Made by a program: the position numbers and the translations under genes
Shown here: piece after piece, positions 1 through 7,268 of the stretch
How positions within the stretch are numbered: position 1 is the first letter of the stretch
How the letters are laid out: each line of letters begins with the position of its first letter
Assembly (NCBI GenBank): GCA_022795155.1
Contig: JAAWGF010000013.1
Location: forward strand, 1-42,316
Direction: 5' to 3'
Source: Bacilli bacterium
GTDB taxonomy: Bacteria > Bacillota_I > Bacilli_A > RF39 > UBA660
Length of the DNA: 42,316 nucleotides
Notes under the pieces: model-generated
The model's database searches: none
Seen by the model: only the letters and a program-made list of their open reading frames with translations
Told to the model about the DNA's origin: nothing

Positions 1-816
1 AGTATTATTTTAAAAATTCCTTATGAAAAAATAAAAGGTAATATTGAGATTATTGAATCAGAAAAAAGAGTTACTAATTACAAAGAAAAAATAAATAGAT
101 GCGATGTCGTAGCAAGGGTGAGAATTTGTTCCTTAGGGAAAGTCAATTTAGAAATGAATTTAGGATTTGATAAAACTGATATTGAACGTAATTTAGGTTT
201 TATAAGTTATTTATTTTCTAGTTATTTAAGAAGTGGTGAAGATTACTTAAATATCGAACCAATTATCCAACTAAATTTTAATGACTATGATATTGATAGT
301 AATAATAAAGATGTAATAGATATATACATGATGATGAATAAGAATGGTAATATTTTAACTGATAAGTTACAAATGTATGAGATTAATATTGAAAAATGCC
401 TTAAGATTTGGTATGATGGAGATATAGAAAAATATAAGAAATTAGATAGAGAAATTATCAAAGTATGTGCGTTAATGGATATGACTGAAGATAATTTATT
501 TATGAAATGTTTAGGGGAAATCGATATGGATGAGAATGTAAAAAAAGATATAGAAGCAACGGAGAGACTATTAAGCGCGGAAGAAACGATAATGGCCTAT
601 TATGGATCCGAAGAGGAGCAAAGAAAACGAGAGAAATGGCGCATGCAGAATGCGATTGATATGGCAATTAAAGAAGCACGTGAGAAAGCACTTGAACAAG
701 GGAAAAAAGAAGAGAAAACTGATATTGTTAAAAATATGTTAAATGAAAATATTGATATAGATACCATATCACGACTTACAGGACTAACTAAAGAGCAAAT
801 CGAATCTTTAAAATAG
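1..816 (+). CDS. Rpn-family PD-(D/E)XK nuclease / putative transposase, 5' end missing
   Basis: The reading frame is open from base 1 to the TAG at 814-816, so the gene begins outside the window. The visible 271 codons carry a PD-(D/E)XK-like core: a D in 'INRCDVV' (residues about 32-38 of the visible part), then 'GKVNLEMN' where the family usually has E-x-Q. A 'SGEDYLN' block follows that is also present in the truncated gene at the right edge. The C-terminal third is charged and helical and ends in a short helix-turn-helix-like tail (DIDTISRLTGLTKEQIESL), a common ending for Rpn/PDDEXK putative transposases. Family members promote RecA-independent recombination or act in phage defence. E-x-N instead of E-x-Q could weaken catalysis. 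The family call is from motif recognition, without a search. Confidence 0.72.
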   Translation, partial: SIILKIPYEKIKGNIEIIESEKRVTNYKEKINRCDVVARVRICSLGKVNLEMNLGFDKTDIERNLGFISYLFSSYLRSGEDYLNIEPIIQLNFNDYDIDSNNKDVIDIYMMMNKNGNILTDKLQMYEINIEKCLKIWYDGDIEKYKKLDREIIKVCALMDMTEDNLFMKCLGEIDMDENVKKDIEATERLLSAEETIMAYYGSEEEQRKREKWRMQNAIDMAIKEAREKALEQGKKEEKTDIVKNMLNENIDIDTISRLTGLTKEQIESLK

Positions 817-838
817 AAATATTTTAAAGATTTTTATT
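803..838 (+). terminator. Intrinsic terminator of the left-edge nuclease gene
   Basis: A perfect 12-bp inverted repeat (803-814 with 821-832, loop 815-820) overlaps the stop codon and runs into a T-rich stretch. It separates the nuclease gene from the rnf operon. Confidence 0.75.
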
Positions 839-849
839 TAATTAGCATC

Positions 850-878
850 TTTTTTTTTGATTAAAAAAAAGGTATAAT
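850..878 (+). promoter_or_regulatory. Possible promoter of the rnf operon
   Basis: A perfect -10 hexamer TATAAT lies at 873-878, 24 bases before the likely rnfC start. The region at -35 distance is a T run without a clear TTGACA match, so only the -10 is well supported. Confidence 0.4.
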
Positions 879-902
879 ATAATAAAAGAATGGAGCATGG
901 TT

Positions 903-2183
903 ATGGTAACAGGTTTTAGAATTTCTAGTAAAAAAAGTATGTCTTTAAAAAATAAGTTAGAAGAATATTTGAATCCTGAGTATGTTTATATACCGCTAGT
1001 TAGTGGTTTTGACACGAATATTAGTGTTTTTGTTAAAAAAAACGATTATGTTTATAAAGAAACGATGCTAGGTAAAAGACAAGGAAATTTTCCAATTCCT
1101 CTTTTATCGAGTGTGAGTGGTACTGTAGTTGGTTTTGAAGAAAAATATTATTTAAATGGTGAAAAAATAAAATGTGTTGTTATTCAAAATGATTTTAAAG
1201 AATTAGTAGAAAAAAAGGAACCAGTATGTGATGATATTACCAAAATTAGTAAAGATAAATTTCTAGATATTTTAAAAAGTAATGCGATTGTTGGTTTAGG
1301 TGGGGCTAATTTTCCAACTTTTGCTAAATATGATACAGATAAACAAATTAAAACTTTAATTGTAAATGCAGTAGAATGTGAACCTTATATTACGGCTGAT
1401 TATATGCTTGTTATAGATCATGCTGAAGAAATTTTAGAAGGTGTAAACGCTATTTTAAAAATCAATAATATTAGTGAAGCTTATATCACTATTAAGAAAA
1501 CAAATACGAAAATGATTAATGCCTTTAATAAATATATTGGTACATTTCCTAATATTAAAATTTATTTAATGCCTAATCTTTATCCAATGGGATGGGAAAA
1601 AAGTATTGTCAAGGAAGTGTTAAAAAAATCTTATGAGCGATTACCAATTGAGGTAAATGCAGTTGTTAACAATGTTTCGACAATTTATGCAATTTATGAG
1701 AGTTTAAAATATAATAAACCCTTGATTTCTAGAATTGTTACTTTTACTGGGGAAGGATTAGAAAAGCCAATTAATATTAAGGTAAAATTTGGGACATTAG
1801 CCAGTGAAGTTATTAAAAAGTATTGTAAGTATAAAAATACTAATGATTTATTATTTATCGCTGGTGGACCAATGATGGGAAACAGTATGAAATGTGATGA
1901 TTTAGTTATTACACCAAATTTAAATTGTGTCTTAGTTTTACCAAAATTGAAGCAAGATGAAGCTATTGAATGTTTAAGATGTGGACTTTGTGTTAAATAT
2001 TGTCCAGCTAAATTAGCGCCGGTTTTAATTAAAAATGATTGTGAAAATCCTGAATCTTTAAAAAAATATGAAGTAAACCGTTGCATTGATTGTGGCCTAT
2101 GTACTTATGTTTGTCCATCAAAAATAAGAGTTAGAGATTATGTTCAAAAGGCTAAAGATACAATTAGGAGGGAGAATAAATAA
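903..2183 (+). CDS. rnfC: Rnf electron transport complex subunit C
   Basis: RnfC is the peripheral subunit that passes electrons between NAD(H) and the membrane part of the ferredoxin:NAD+ oxidoreductase. The glycine-rich 'VGLGGANFPTF' segment (residues about 130-140) matches the nucleotide/flavin-binding region shared with NuoF and RnfC. Two 4Fe-4S motifs follow, CLRCGLCVKYCP (about 357) and CIDCGLCTYVCP (about 394). An in-frame ATG at 897 is only 1 base behind the GGAG at 892-895. The ATG at 903 is spaced 7 bases from it and is preferred, giving 426 aa, close to the usual length. The stop overlaps the rnfD start by one base (TAATG), so the two are translationally coupled. First gene of the operon. 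Confidence 0.93.
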   Translation: MVTGFRISSKKSMSLKNKLEEYLNPEYVYIPLVSGFDTNISVFVKKNDYVYKETMLGKRQGNFPIPLLSSVSGTVVGFEEKYYLNGEKIKCVVIQNDFKELVEKKEPVCDDITKISKDKFLDILKSNAIVGLGGANFPTFAKYDTDKQIKTLIVNAVECEPYITADYMLVIDHAEEILEGVNAILKINNISEAYITIKKTNTKMINAFNKYIGTFPNIKIYLMPNLYPMGWEKSIVKEVLKKSYERLPIEVNAVVNNVSTIYAIYESLKYNKPLISRIVTFTGEGLEKPINIKVKFGTLASEVIKKYCKYKNTNDLLFIAGGPMMGNSMKCDDLVITPNLNCVLVLPKLKQDEAIECLRCGLCVKYCPAKLAPVLIKNDCENPESLKKYEVNRCIDCGLCTYVCPSKIRVRDYVQKAKDTIRRENK

Positions 2184-3955
2184 TGAAAACATTCGAAACA
2201 TCAAAAGGTCCATTTTTAAATTCCAAAAATAAAACATCAAAGATGATGCTTCATTTATTTATTGCTCTTTTACCAATTATTATTTTTGCTTTTTATAAAA
2301 ATGGTGTTATTCCATATCGAGCTGGTTTAACGGATATAAAGGGTTTATTATTACCACTTATGGTTATTATACTACCTGCCTTAACTTCTTTTGCAACAGA
2401 AATGTTATATGCAAGTATTTTTTTAAAAACGGATGCGTTAAAATATGTTAAAAATTCTTTTAGTTTTTACCCTGGCTTATTTTTAGGACTTATTATGCCA
2501 CTAAATACGCCATTTTCGATGCTCATTTTAGGAGCATTTATTGCAACCCTTGTGGGTAAACTGTTATTTGGCGGATTTGGAAACAATATTTTTAATCCAG
2601 CCTTAGTTGGAAGAATATTTATAATAACAGCTTATGCGATTACTTTTGGAAAATATGCTTATCATAATAGTTATGAATTAGATACAATTGCTTCATCAAC
2701 GCCACTTACGAATGCCAGTATAGTTGAGGGAATTGGTAGTTATAATGAATTAGTTAGGCCTTATGGGAGTTTGATGAATTTTTTTGTTGGGACAGTTCCC
2801 GGAGCGGTTGGTGAAACTAGCGCTTTACTTTGTATAATAGCTTTTATTTATTTAACTGTAACAAAAACAATCAAATGGCGAATTCCTGTTTTTTATGTTG
2901 GAACTGTTTTCATAATGGCTTTTATTATTGGGCTTTTTAATGACTTAGAACGTACTTATTCCTTATTTCAGATATTAAGCGGTGGTTTAATGTTTGGTGC
3001 TGTTTTTATGGCAACTGATCCTGTTACTAGCCCAACTACTTATGTTGGTCAAGCTTTATATGGAATTTCACTCGGAATTCTTACGATTGTATTTAGACAC
3101 TTAACCCCTTATCCAGAAGGTGTCCTAACAAGTATTTTAACTATGAATATGTTAGTATTTATAATTGATAAAATCGGTGTTAAATCACGTTTTGAACTAA
3201 AAAAATCAATACCATATTTTAGTACCCTAATTGTTATTCTTTTAGCTATTAGTTGTTATATCGGTTTTAGTTTTCATAAGAGTAATAATACAGAAATTGA
3301 TCCAAATTTTGAAATTTATTCTAAAGAAGTAACAGGTAATACTATAACTTATATGGTTGGACAAAAAGGTTACAGTAGTACATTAAAGGCTAAGATTGTT
3401 ATTAAAGATGATAATGTTATTTCTTATGAAGTCTTAGAACAAAATGATAGTTATTATTCAAAAATTACGCAAGCAAACTATTTAAATACATTAATTGAAA
3501 ATCAAACTAAACTTAATGAAGTTGATACAATTGCGGGCGTAACATTTACATCAAATGGTTTAAAGAAAATGCTCAATTATACGTTAGAAGATTATAAAGA
3601 AAATGGTAATGAAGAAATAAAAGGTGAGGTTGTTATTGATAAAGATTTTGAAGTTTTAGAACACAATATAAATGGAAATGTGCATGAATATATTGTTTCT
3701 AAAAAAGGCTTTTCTAGCAAATTAAAATTAAATATTACAATTATTGACAATATCATAACGAATGTGGTTGTTTTAGAACAAAATGATAGTTATTATAACA
3801 AAATTTTAGAGAGTGATTATATTAATTATTTAATTAATAATCAAATCAAGTTAGAAAATGTTGATACAGTTGCTGGAGCAACAATTACATCTTCATCTTT
3901 AAAACAGGCATTAATTGAAACTTTAAAAATACATATGGGTGATACTAATGGGTAA
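2183..3955 (+). CDS. rnfD: RnfD fused to a tandem RnfG-like FMN-binding region
   Basis: Residues about 1-340 are a multi-pass RnfD: the 'SSTPL' block near residue 172 corresponds to the covalent-FMN SGATPL site with Thr kept, and 'VPGAVGETSALL' is a family hallmark. A further membrane helix at about 345-365 (YFSTLIVILLAISCYIGF) is followed by two repeats of about 100 residues. Each repeat contains 'VLEQNDSYY' and an RnfG-type flavin motif, AGVTFTS (about 450) and AGATITS (about 564). RnfG is normally a separate protein with one such domain; here it appears fused, with its own helix, and duplicated. The second repeat has the better motif, while the first has Val for Ala. Total 590 aa against roughly 310-350 for a normal RnfD. 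Covalent flavin would need ApbE, which is not in the window. Confidence 0.88.
   Translation: MKTFETSKGPFLNSKNKTSKMMLHLFIALLPIIIFAFYKNGVIPYRAGLTDIKGLLLPLMVIILPALTSFATEMLYASIFLKTDALKYVKNSFSFYPGLFLGLIMPLNTPFSMLILGAFIATLVGKLLFGGFGNNIFNPALVGRIFIITAYAITFGKYAYHNSYELDTIASSTPLTNASIVEGIGSYNELVRPYGSLMNFFVGTVPGAVGETSALLCIIAFIYLTVTKTIKWRIPVFYVGTVFIMAFIIGLFNDLERTYSLFQILSGGLMFGAVFMATDPVTSPTTYVGQALYGISLGILTIVFRHLTPYPEGVLTSILTMNMLVFIIDKIGVKSRFELKKSIPYFSTLIVILLAISCYIGFSFHKSNNTEIDPNFEIYSKEVTGNTITYMVGQKGYSSTLKAKIVIKDDNVISYEVLEQNDSYYSKITQANYLNTLIENQTKLNEVDTIAGVTFTSNGLKKMLNYTLEDYKENGNEEIKGEVVIDKDFEVLEHNINGNVHEYIVSKKGFSSKLKLNITIIDNIITNVVVLEQNDSYYNKILESDYINYLINNQIKLENVDTVAGATITSSSLKQALIETLKIHMGDTNG
3432..3800 (+). 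repeat. Direct repeat encoding the duplicated FMN-domain motif
   Basis: The stretch coding for 'VLEQNDSYY' occurs near 3432-3462 and again near 3768-3800 in the same frame, with a core of more than 20 identical bases. It marks the duplication of the RnfG-like domain within the rnfD fusion. Confidence 0.75.
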
Positions 3956-4040
3956 AAAAATAAAGTCTGTTTTAGCATTAACTTTAACCGCATTAGTTTG
4001 TTCAACGTTAATTTATTTAGTATTTAGGGGGACAAATTAA
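3948..4040 (+). CDS. 30-aa single-helix membrane peptide in the rnf operon
   Basis: The ATG at 3948 overlaps the last 8 bases of the rnfD fusion gene and the stop is TAA at 4038-4040, which overlaps the next gene's ATG (TAATG). The product begins MGKKIKS and is then a continuous hydrophobic helix ending LVFRGTN. Overlaps at both ends and the charge pattern (positive N-terminus, one helix) support a real translated gene. It sits where rnfG usually starts and looks like the membrane anchor of RnfG without its domain. It could be a remnant left when the FMN domains moved onto RnfD, or a small accessory subunit. No homologue recognised. Confidence 0.6.
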   Translation: MGKKIKSVLALTLTALVCSTLIYLVFRGTN

Positions 4041-4870
4041 TGGAAGTAAGCTTTCAAATTGATGATTTTTTAAGTGTTAGTAAAGAAATTGGTTCTTTAG
4101 ATGATGCTAGTTTAAAAGAATATGTAATAAGTAGGGTTTTATGGTTAGAAAAAAGAACAAAGGAACAGAAACTAGGTATAACAGATGATAATAGAATTTT
4201 ATCTATTTATAAAGGTTATATTTCCTCTAATAGCCCAATAAAATCTTCTAAAAGTGCCGAAGCATTTTATTTAGATAATATAAATATTTATTATGATTTT
4301 ATCAAGCAATATAAGGAACACATTAATGAAGATAATCTTATTAAGATGTTTCAAGATTTACAAAATTATTTTACTGATACTTTTGGACTTACAGGTAGTC
4401 AAAAAAAGCGTAATGAAGTTTATTGTGAATACTCATCCGAATTACAAAATAAATTGTTTGATGTTGAAGGATTATCTGTTCATAAACTAACCGAAAAAGG
4501 TGCTGCTATGTGTTTGGAAAGATCAGCAATTTTACAAAATATTCTAAGCTTGTTAGGATTAAATAGTTATTTTATTTATGGTAAATTAGAAAAATTTGCT
4601 ATTGATAATGTGACATCAGAATTACATTCTTATAATATCGTTAAAATTACTAGCGATGATTATTTAATTTATGATATTTCTAATCCTTTATCGCTTGAAT
4701 ATGATAATACTAAATATTATTTTCCAGCTATTAATGTCATAGGAGAAGGACAACTTAATGATTTGATTGATGGTTGTAATTATGTTTTTGATAATAAGCA
4801 AGTTGAAAATTTATTTGATTGTAAAGCAACTGTTTTAAACGAAATAAAAAGGATTTATACAATTGGTTAG
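4040..4870 (+). CDS. Transglutaminase-like protein inside the rnf operon
   Basis: 276 aa, no signal peptide or membrane helix, so probably cytoplasmic. The C-terminal half has a transglutaminase-like pattern: 'AAMCLERSAILQNILSLLG' (Cys158), 'ELHSYNIVKI' (His196) and 'LIYDISNP' (Asp212). Spacings of 38 and 16 residues are right for a Cys-His-Asp triad in this fold. The N-terminal half is helical and unrecognised. It begins with the TAATG overlap behind a GGGGGA ribosome-binding site and ends 9 bases before rnfE, so it is co-translated with Rnf subunits. The substrate is unknown. Processing or modification of an Rnf subunit is a guess from context, and it could also be an unrelated passenger. 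Confidence 0.6.
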   Translation: MEVSFQIDDFLSVSKEIGSLDDASLKEYVISRVLWLEKRTKEQKLGITDDNRILSIYKGYISSNSPIKSSKSAEAFYLDNINIYYDFIKQYKEHINEDNLIKMFQDLQNYFTDTFGLTGSQKKRNEVYCEYSSELQNKLFDVEGLSVHKLTEKGAAMCLERSAILQNILSLLGLNSYFIYGKLEKFAIDNVTSELHSYNIVKITSDDYLIYDISNPLSLEYDNTKYYFPAINVIGEGQLNDLIDGCNYVFDNKQVENLFDCKATVLNEIKRIYTIG

Positions 4871-4879
4871 GAGGGTACT

Positions 4880-5518
4880 ATGAAACAAATATTTAAGACA
4901 ATGGTTAATGAAAATCCATTATTTGTTTTAATGCTTGGACTTTGTCCAGCTTTAGCTGTAACAACAAATTTTGAAAGTGCTTATATGATGGGACTATGCT
5001 TTTTAATAGTTGTAGTTGTTTCCAATGTCATCATAAGTGTTATAAAAAAATTGATTCCTGATAATGTTAGGATACCTGTCTACATTTTAATTATTGGGAC
5101 GGTTGTTACAATATTAGAGATATTATTAAGTAAATATTTACCTAAATTATCAGAACAGTTAGGTGTTTACTTGTCATTAATTGTTGTTAACTGTGTTGTT
5201 TTAGGACGGGCTTTATCTGTAGCTAGTAAAAAAGATATTGCTTACACTTTAAAAGATAGTATTGGAATTGGCCTTGGATTTACTATTTCTTTAATGCTGA
5301 TTGGAGCTATTAGAGAAATATTAGGTACTAATACAATTACTTTTATGAGTAGTTTAAGTGAATTAACTGGTTATCGAGCTGTTTATAAGGTTTATCCTGC
5401 TATGAGCTTGTTGCCAAATCCGATTTTTTCATCAGGGGCTGGAGCTTTTCTAGTATTAGGTTTTTTAGTGGCCTTATTTAATGCTTTTAAAAAGGAGGAA
5501 AACCATGAATCTGATTAG
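4880..5518 (+). CDS. rnfE: Rnf electron transport complex subunit E
   Basis: RnfE is an integral membrane subunit that, with RnfA, holds a 2Fe-2S cluster within the bilayer in the Rnf/Nqr family. 212 aa with about six helices. 'NPLFVLMLGLCPALAVT' and 'VVNCVVLGRA' carry the two conserved half-channel cysteines. The start is preceded by AGGAGGG that overlaps the upstream stop. The 3' end overlaps rnfA by 14 bases. Confidence 0.95.
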   Translation: MKQIFKTMVNENPLFVLMLGLCPALAVTTNFESAYMMGLCFLIVVVVSNVIISVIKKLIPDNVRIPVYILIIGTVVTILEILLSKYLPKLSEQLGVYLSLIVVNCVVLGRALSVASKKDIAYTLKDSIGIGLGFTISLMLIGAIREILGTNTITFMSSLSELTGYRAVYKVYPAMSLLPNPIFSSGAGAFLVLGFLVALFNAFKKEENHESD

Positions 5519-6074
5519 TTTATTTATCGTAAGTTTGCTAACGGAAAATATTGTTTTAACAAAATTTTTAGGTATGTGTCCTTTTTTTGGAACATCAAAA
5601 GCTGAAAAGAATGCCTTATCGATGGGATTATCAGTAATGATAGTGGTTGTTTTATCTAGTTTAATTACTTTTTTCATTAATAAATATATTTTAATTCCAA
5701 CCGATACGGTTTATTTAAGAACGATTATCTTTATTTTAGTTATTGCCGCAATTGTTCAAATTGTCGAGATTATTTTAAAAAAATATTATTCAATTATTTA
5801 TAAGAATTTAGGATTATATTTACCACTTATTACAACTAATTGTGCAGTATTAGGAACCGTTTTACTTGCTTCTAATAATAATTATAATTTAATAGAAACT
5901 CTAGTTTTTAGCATTGGTAGTAGTTTAGGTTTTACTTTAGTTATTTATATTTTTTCGAGTATTCGTGAAAGATTAGAACATTGTAATATTCCTAAAAATT
6001 TTAAAGGTTATCCGATTGCGTTAATTACGGCATCTATTATGGCACTTGTATTTGCTCGTTTTGTAGGTGTATAA
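5505..6074 (+). CDS. rnfA: Rnf electron transport complex subunit A
   Basis: Membrane subunit paralogous to RnfE, 189 aa, about six helices. 'TENIVLTKFLGMCPFFGTS' and 'LITTNCAVLGT' contain the two cysteines expected to ligate the shared 2Fe-2S cluster. An ATG at 5481 is in frame, but the strong AAGGAGG at 5492-5498 lies between it and the ATG at 5505, which is therefore chosen and matches the usual N-terminus MNLISLF. Overlaps rnfE by 14 bases and abuts the Cys-rich peptide gene directly. Confidence 0.95.
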   Translation: MNLISLFIVSLLTENIVLTKFLGMCPFFGTSKAEKNALSMGLSVMIVVVLSSLITFFINKYILIPTDTVYLRTIIFILVIAAIVQIVEIILKKYYSIIYKNLGLYLPLITTNCAVLGTVLLASNNNYNLIETLVFSIGSSLGFTLVIYIFSSIRERLEHCNIPKNFKGYPIALITASIMALVFARFVGV

Positions 6075-6185
6075 ATGGCTTATTTAATTTTGATTATCTT
6101 AATTATTTTAAATATTATTCTATATAGACTTAATAAATGTAAGAGCAATTGCGCTACTTGTTTAAAATGTAAGGGTGATAAATAA
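6075..6185 (+). CDS. 36-aa Cys-rich single-helix membrane peptide in the rnf operon
   Basis: The ATG at 6075 follows the rnfA stop with no gap and the stop TAA (6183-6185) overlaps the rnfB ATG. Residues 3-17 form one membrane helix. The tail 'CKSNCATCLKC' has four cysteines (22, 26, 29, 32) in the pattern C-x3-C-x2-C-x2-C. Small one-helix, four-cysteine proteins are known as NqrM, which matures the iron site of the homologous Na+-NQR, and as FeoB-associated Cys-rich proteins. By analogy this one may deliver iron or a cluster to RnfA/RnfE, or it may be an electron-carrying subunit. The function is inference, while the ORF is well supported by its exact packing. Confidence 0.65.
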   Translation: MAYLILIILIILNIILYRLNKCKSNCATCLKCKGDK

Positions 6186-6445
6186 TGATTGGTATTTTAA
6201 TTGTAACTTTACTGGCGTTTTTTCTTAGTCTTATTATTGTTATTTTAGATTCTAAACTACAAAATAAAAGAGAAGGAAAGATTTTAGAATTATTACCTGG
6301 CTACAATTGTGGAGCCTGTGGTTTTGGAAGTTGTAGTGGCATGGCTAAAAAGATATGTGAAGATATTAACGCTTATAAAAAATGTAAGCCACTTAAGGGT
6401 GAGAATTTAGAAAAGATGCAAGCCTATATTAATAGTTTAAAATAA
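6185..6445 (+). CDS. rnfB: Minimal RnfB: membrane helix plus one Fe-S domain
   Basis: RnfB normally couples ferredoxin oxidation to the membrane subunits and has an N-terminal helix, a Fe4S domain and further ferredoxin modules (about 180-330 aa). This one has 86 aa: helix at 4-21, then 'LPGYNCGACGFGSCSGMA' with Cys42, Cys45, Cys50 and Cys67 in the C-x2-C-x4-C-x16-C pattern of the Fe4S domain. There is no CxxCxxCxxxC ferredoxin motif, and a stop plus terminator follow at once, so this is not an assembly of two pieces. Electrons from ferredoxin must enter another way, perhaps directly or through a separate carrier. Last gene of the rnf operon. Confidence 0.85.
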   Translation: MIGILIVTLLAFFLSLIIVILDSKLQNKREGKILELLPGYNCGACGFGSCSGMAKKICEDINAYKKCKPLKGENLEKMQAYINSLK

Positions 6446-6446
6446 T

Positions 6447-6475
6447 AAAATTTATCAAATTGATAAATTTTTTTG
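6447..6475 (+). terminator. Intrinsic terminator of the rnf operon
   Basis: Inverted repeat 6447-6458 with 6460-6471 followed by a T run, 2 bases after rnfB. Confidence 0.75.
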
Positions 6476-6495
6476 TTGTTATTTCTTTAAAGATA

Positions 6496-6523
6496 TTGTA
6501 AAATTTTTAATAAATAGTATAAT
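6496..6523 (+). promoter_or_regulatory. SigA-type promoter of gmk
   Basis: TTGTAA at 6496-6501 and TATAAT at 6518-6523 with a 16-bp spacer, 26 bases before the gmk ATG and just after the rnf terminator. Confidence 0.65.
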
Positions 6524-6549
6524 GGTAATAATTAAAAAGGGGAAATAAT

Positions 6550-7215
6550 ATGAGTTTAGTAAAAAAGAATAAGAAAGGTTCATTAATTATTATATCTGGA
6601 ACTACTTGTGCAGGAAAGGGGACAGTAATTAAAGAGCTTTTAAAGAATAATGATAATTTAGTTTTATCAACATCTTATACTTCAAGAGAGATGCGTAAAG
6701 GTGATATTGTAGATGTTACATACCATTTTGTTAGTAAGAAGCAGTTTGAACAAAAAATAGCTAATGGTGATTTTTTAGAGTATGCATTAGTTCATGATTA
6801 CTATTATGGAACACCTAAAGCGGAAATTGAGCAACAACTAAACAGTGGTAAAGATGTTATTTTAGAAATTGAGGTACAAGGTGCTAAAATTATTAAGGAA
6901 AAGTTTCCCGAAACGATTTTAATTTTTGTTTTAGCGCCTTCAATGCAAGAATTAAAAAGACGGATTATTGCTAGAGGTAGTGAAACAAAAACGCAAATTA
7001 TTCGGAGATTTAAAACGGCTTATCAGGAATTAAACGAGATATCAAAATATAATTATGTAGTTATTAATAATGATGTTATTGACGCGGTTAAAAAAATTGA
7101 AGCTATTTTGATTTCGGAAAAATGTCGTGTTGATAGAATTGAAGAACTTGATATTGAAAATCAGGAAGAGTTTATGCATGAGCTATTGATGGATAGTCAT
7201 TTAGATAGTAAGTAA
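6550..7215 (+). CDS. gmk: Guanylate kinase
   Basis: Phosphorylates GMP to GDP with ATP. 221 aa, slightly longer than usual at both ends. P-loop 'SGTTCAGKG' at residues 16-24 (most homologues have SGPSGVGKG), GMP-binding 'TSREMRKGD' near 44-52 and 'YYGTPKAEIE', lid region 'IIARGSETKTQIIRRF'. The P-loop variant keeps the essential GK-G. Its start has GGGGAA 6-8 bases upstream. It has its own promoter; trhP1 follows with a separate promoter. Confidence 0.93.
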   Translation: MSLVKKNKKGSLIIISGTTCAGKGTVIKELLKNNDNLVLSTSYTSREMRKGDIVDVTYHFVSKKQFEQKIANGDFLEYALVHDYYYGTPKAEIEQQLNSGKDVILEIEVQGAKIIKEKFPETILIFVLAPSMQELKRRIIARGSETKTQIIRRFKTAYQELNEISKYNYVVINNDVIDAVKKIEAILISEKCRVDRIEELDIENQEEFMHELLMDSHLDSK

Positions 7216-7221
7216 TCACAT

Positions 7222-7250
7222 TTGAATTAGATTCTATTTTATGATATACT
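7222..7250 (+). promoter_or_regulatory. SigA-type promoter with extended -10 before trhP1
   Basis: TTGAAT (7222-7227), 17-bp spacer, TATACT (7245-7250) with a TG one base upstream of the -10. Confidence 0.7.
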
Positions 7251-7268
7251 AGCGATTGGAGTGAAAAA

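Noticed and set aside
1694-2086. Minus-strand open frames over rnfC, dnaK, priA and the PBP gene
   Set aside because: They lie antisense to well-identified conserved genes, lack RBS and have unnatural composition.
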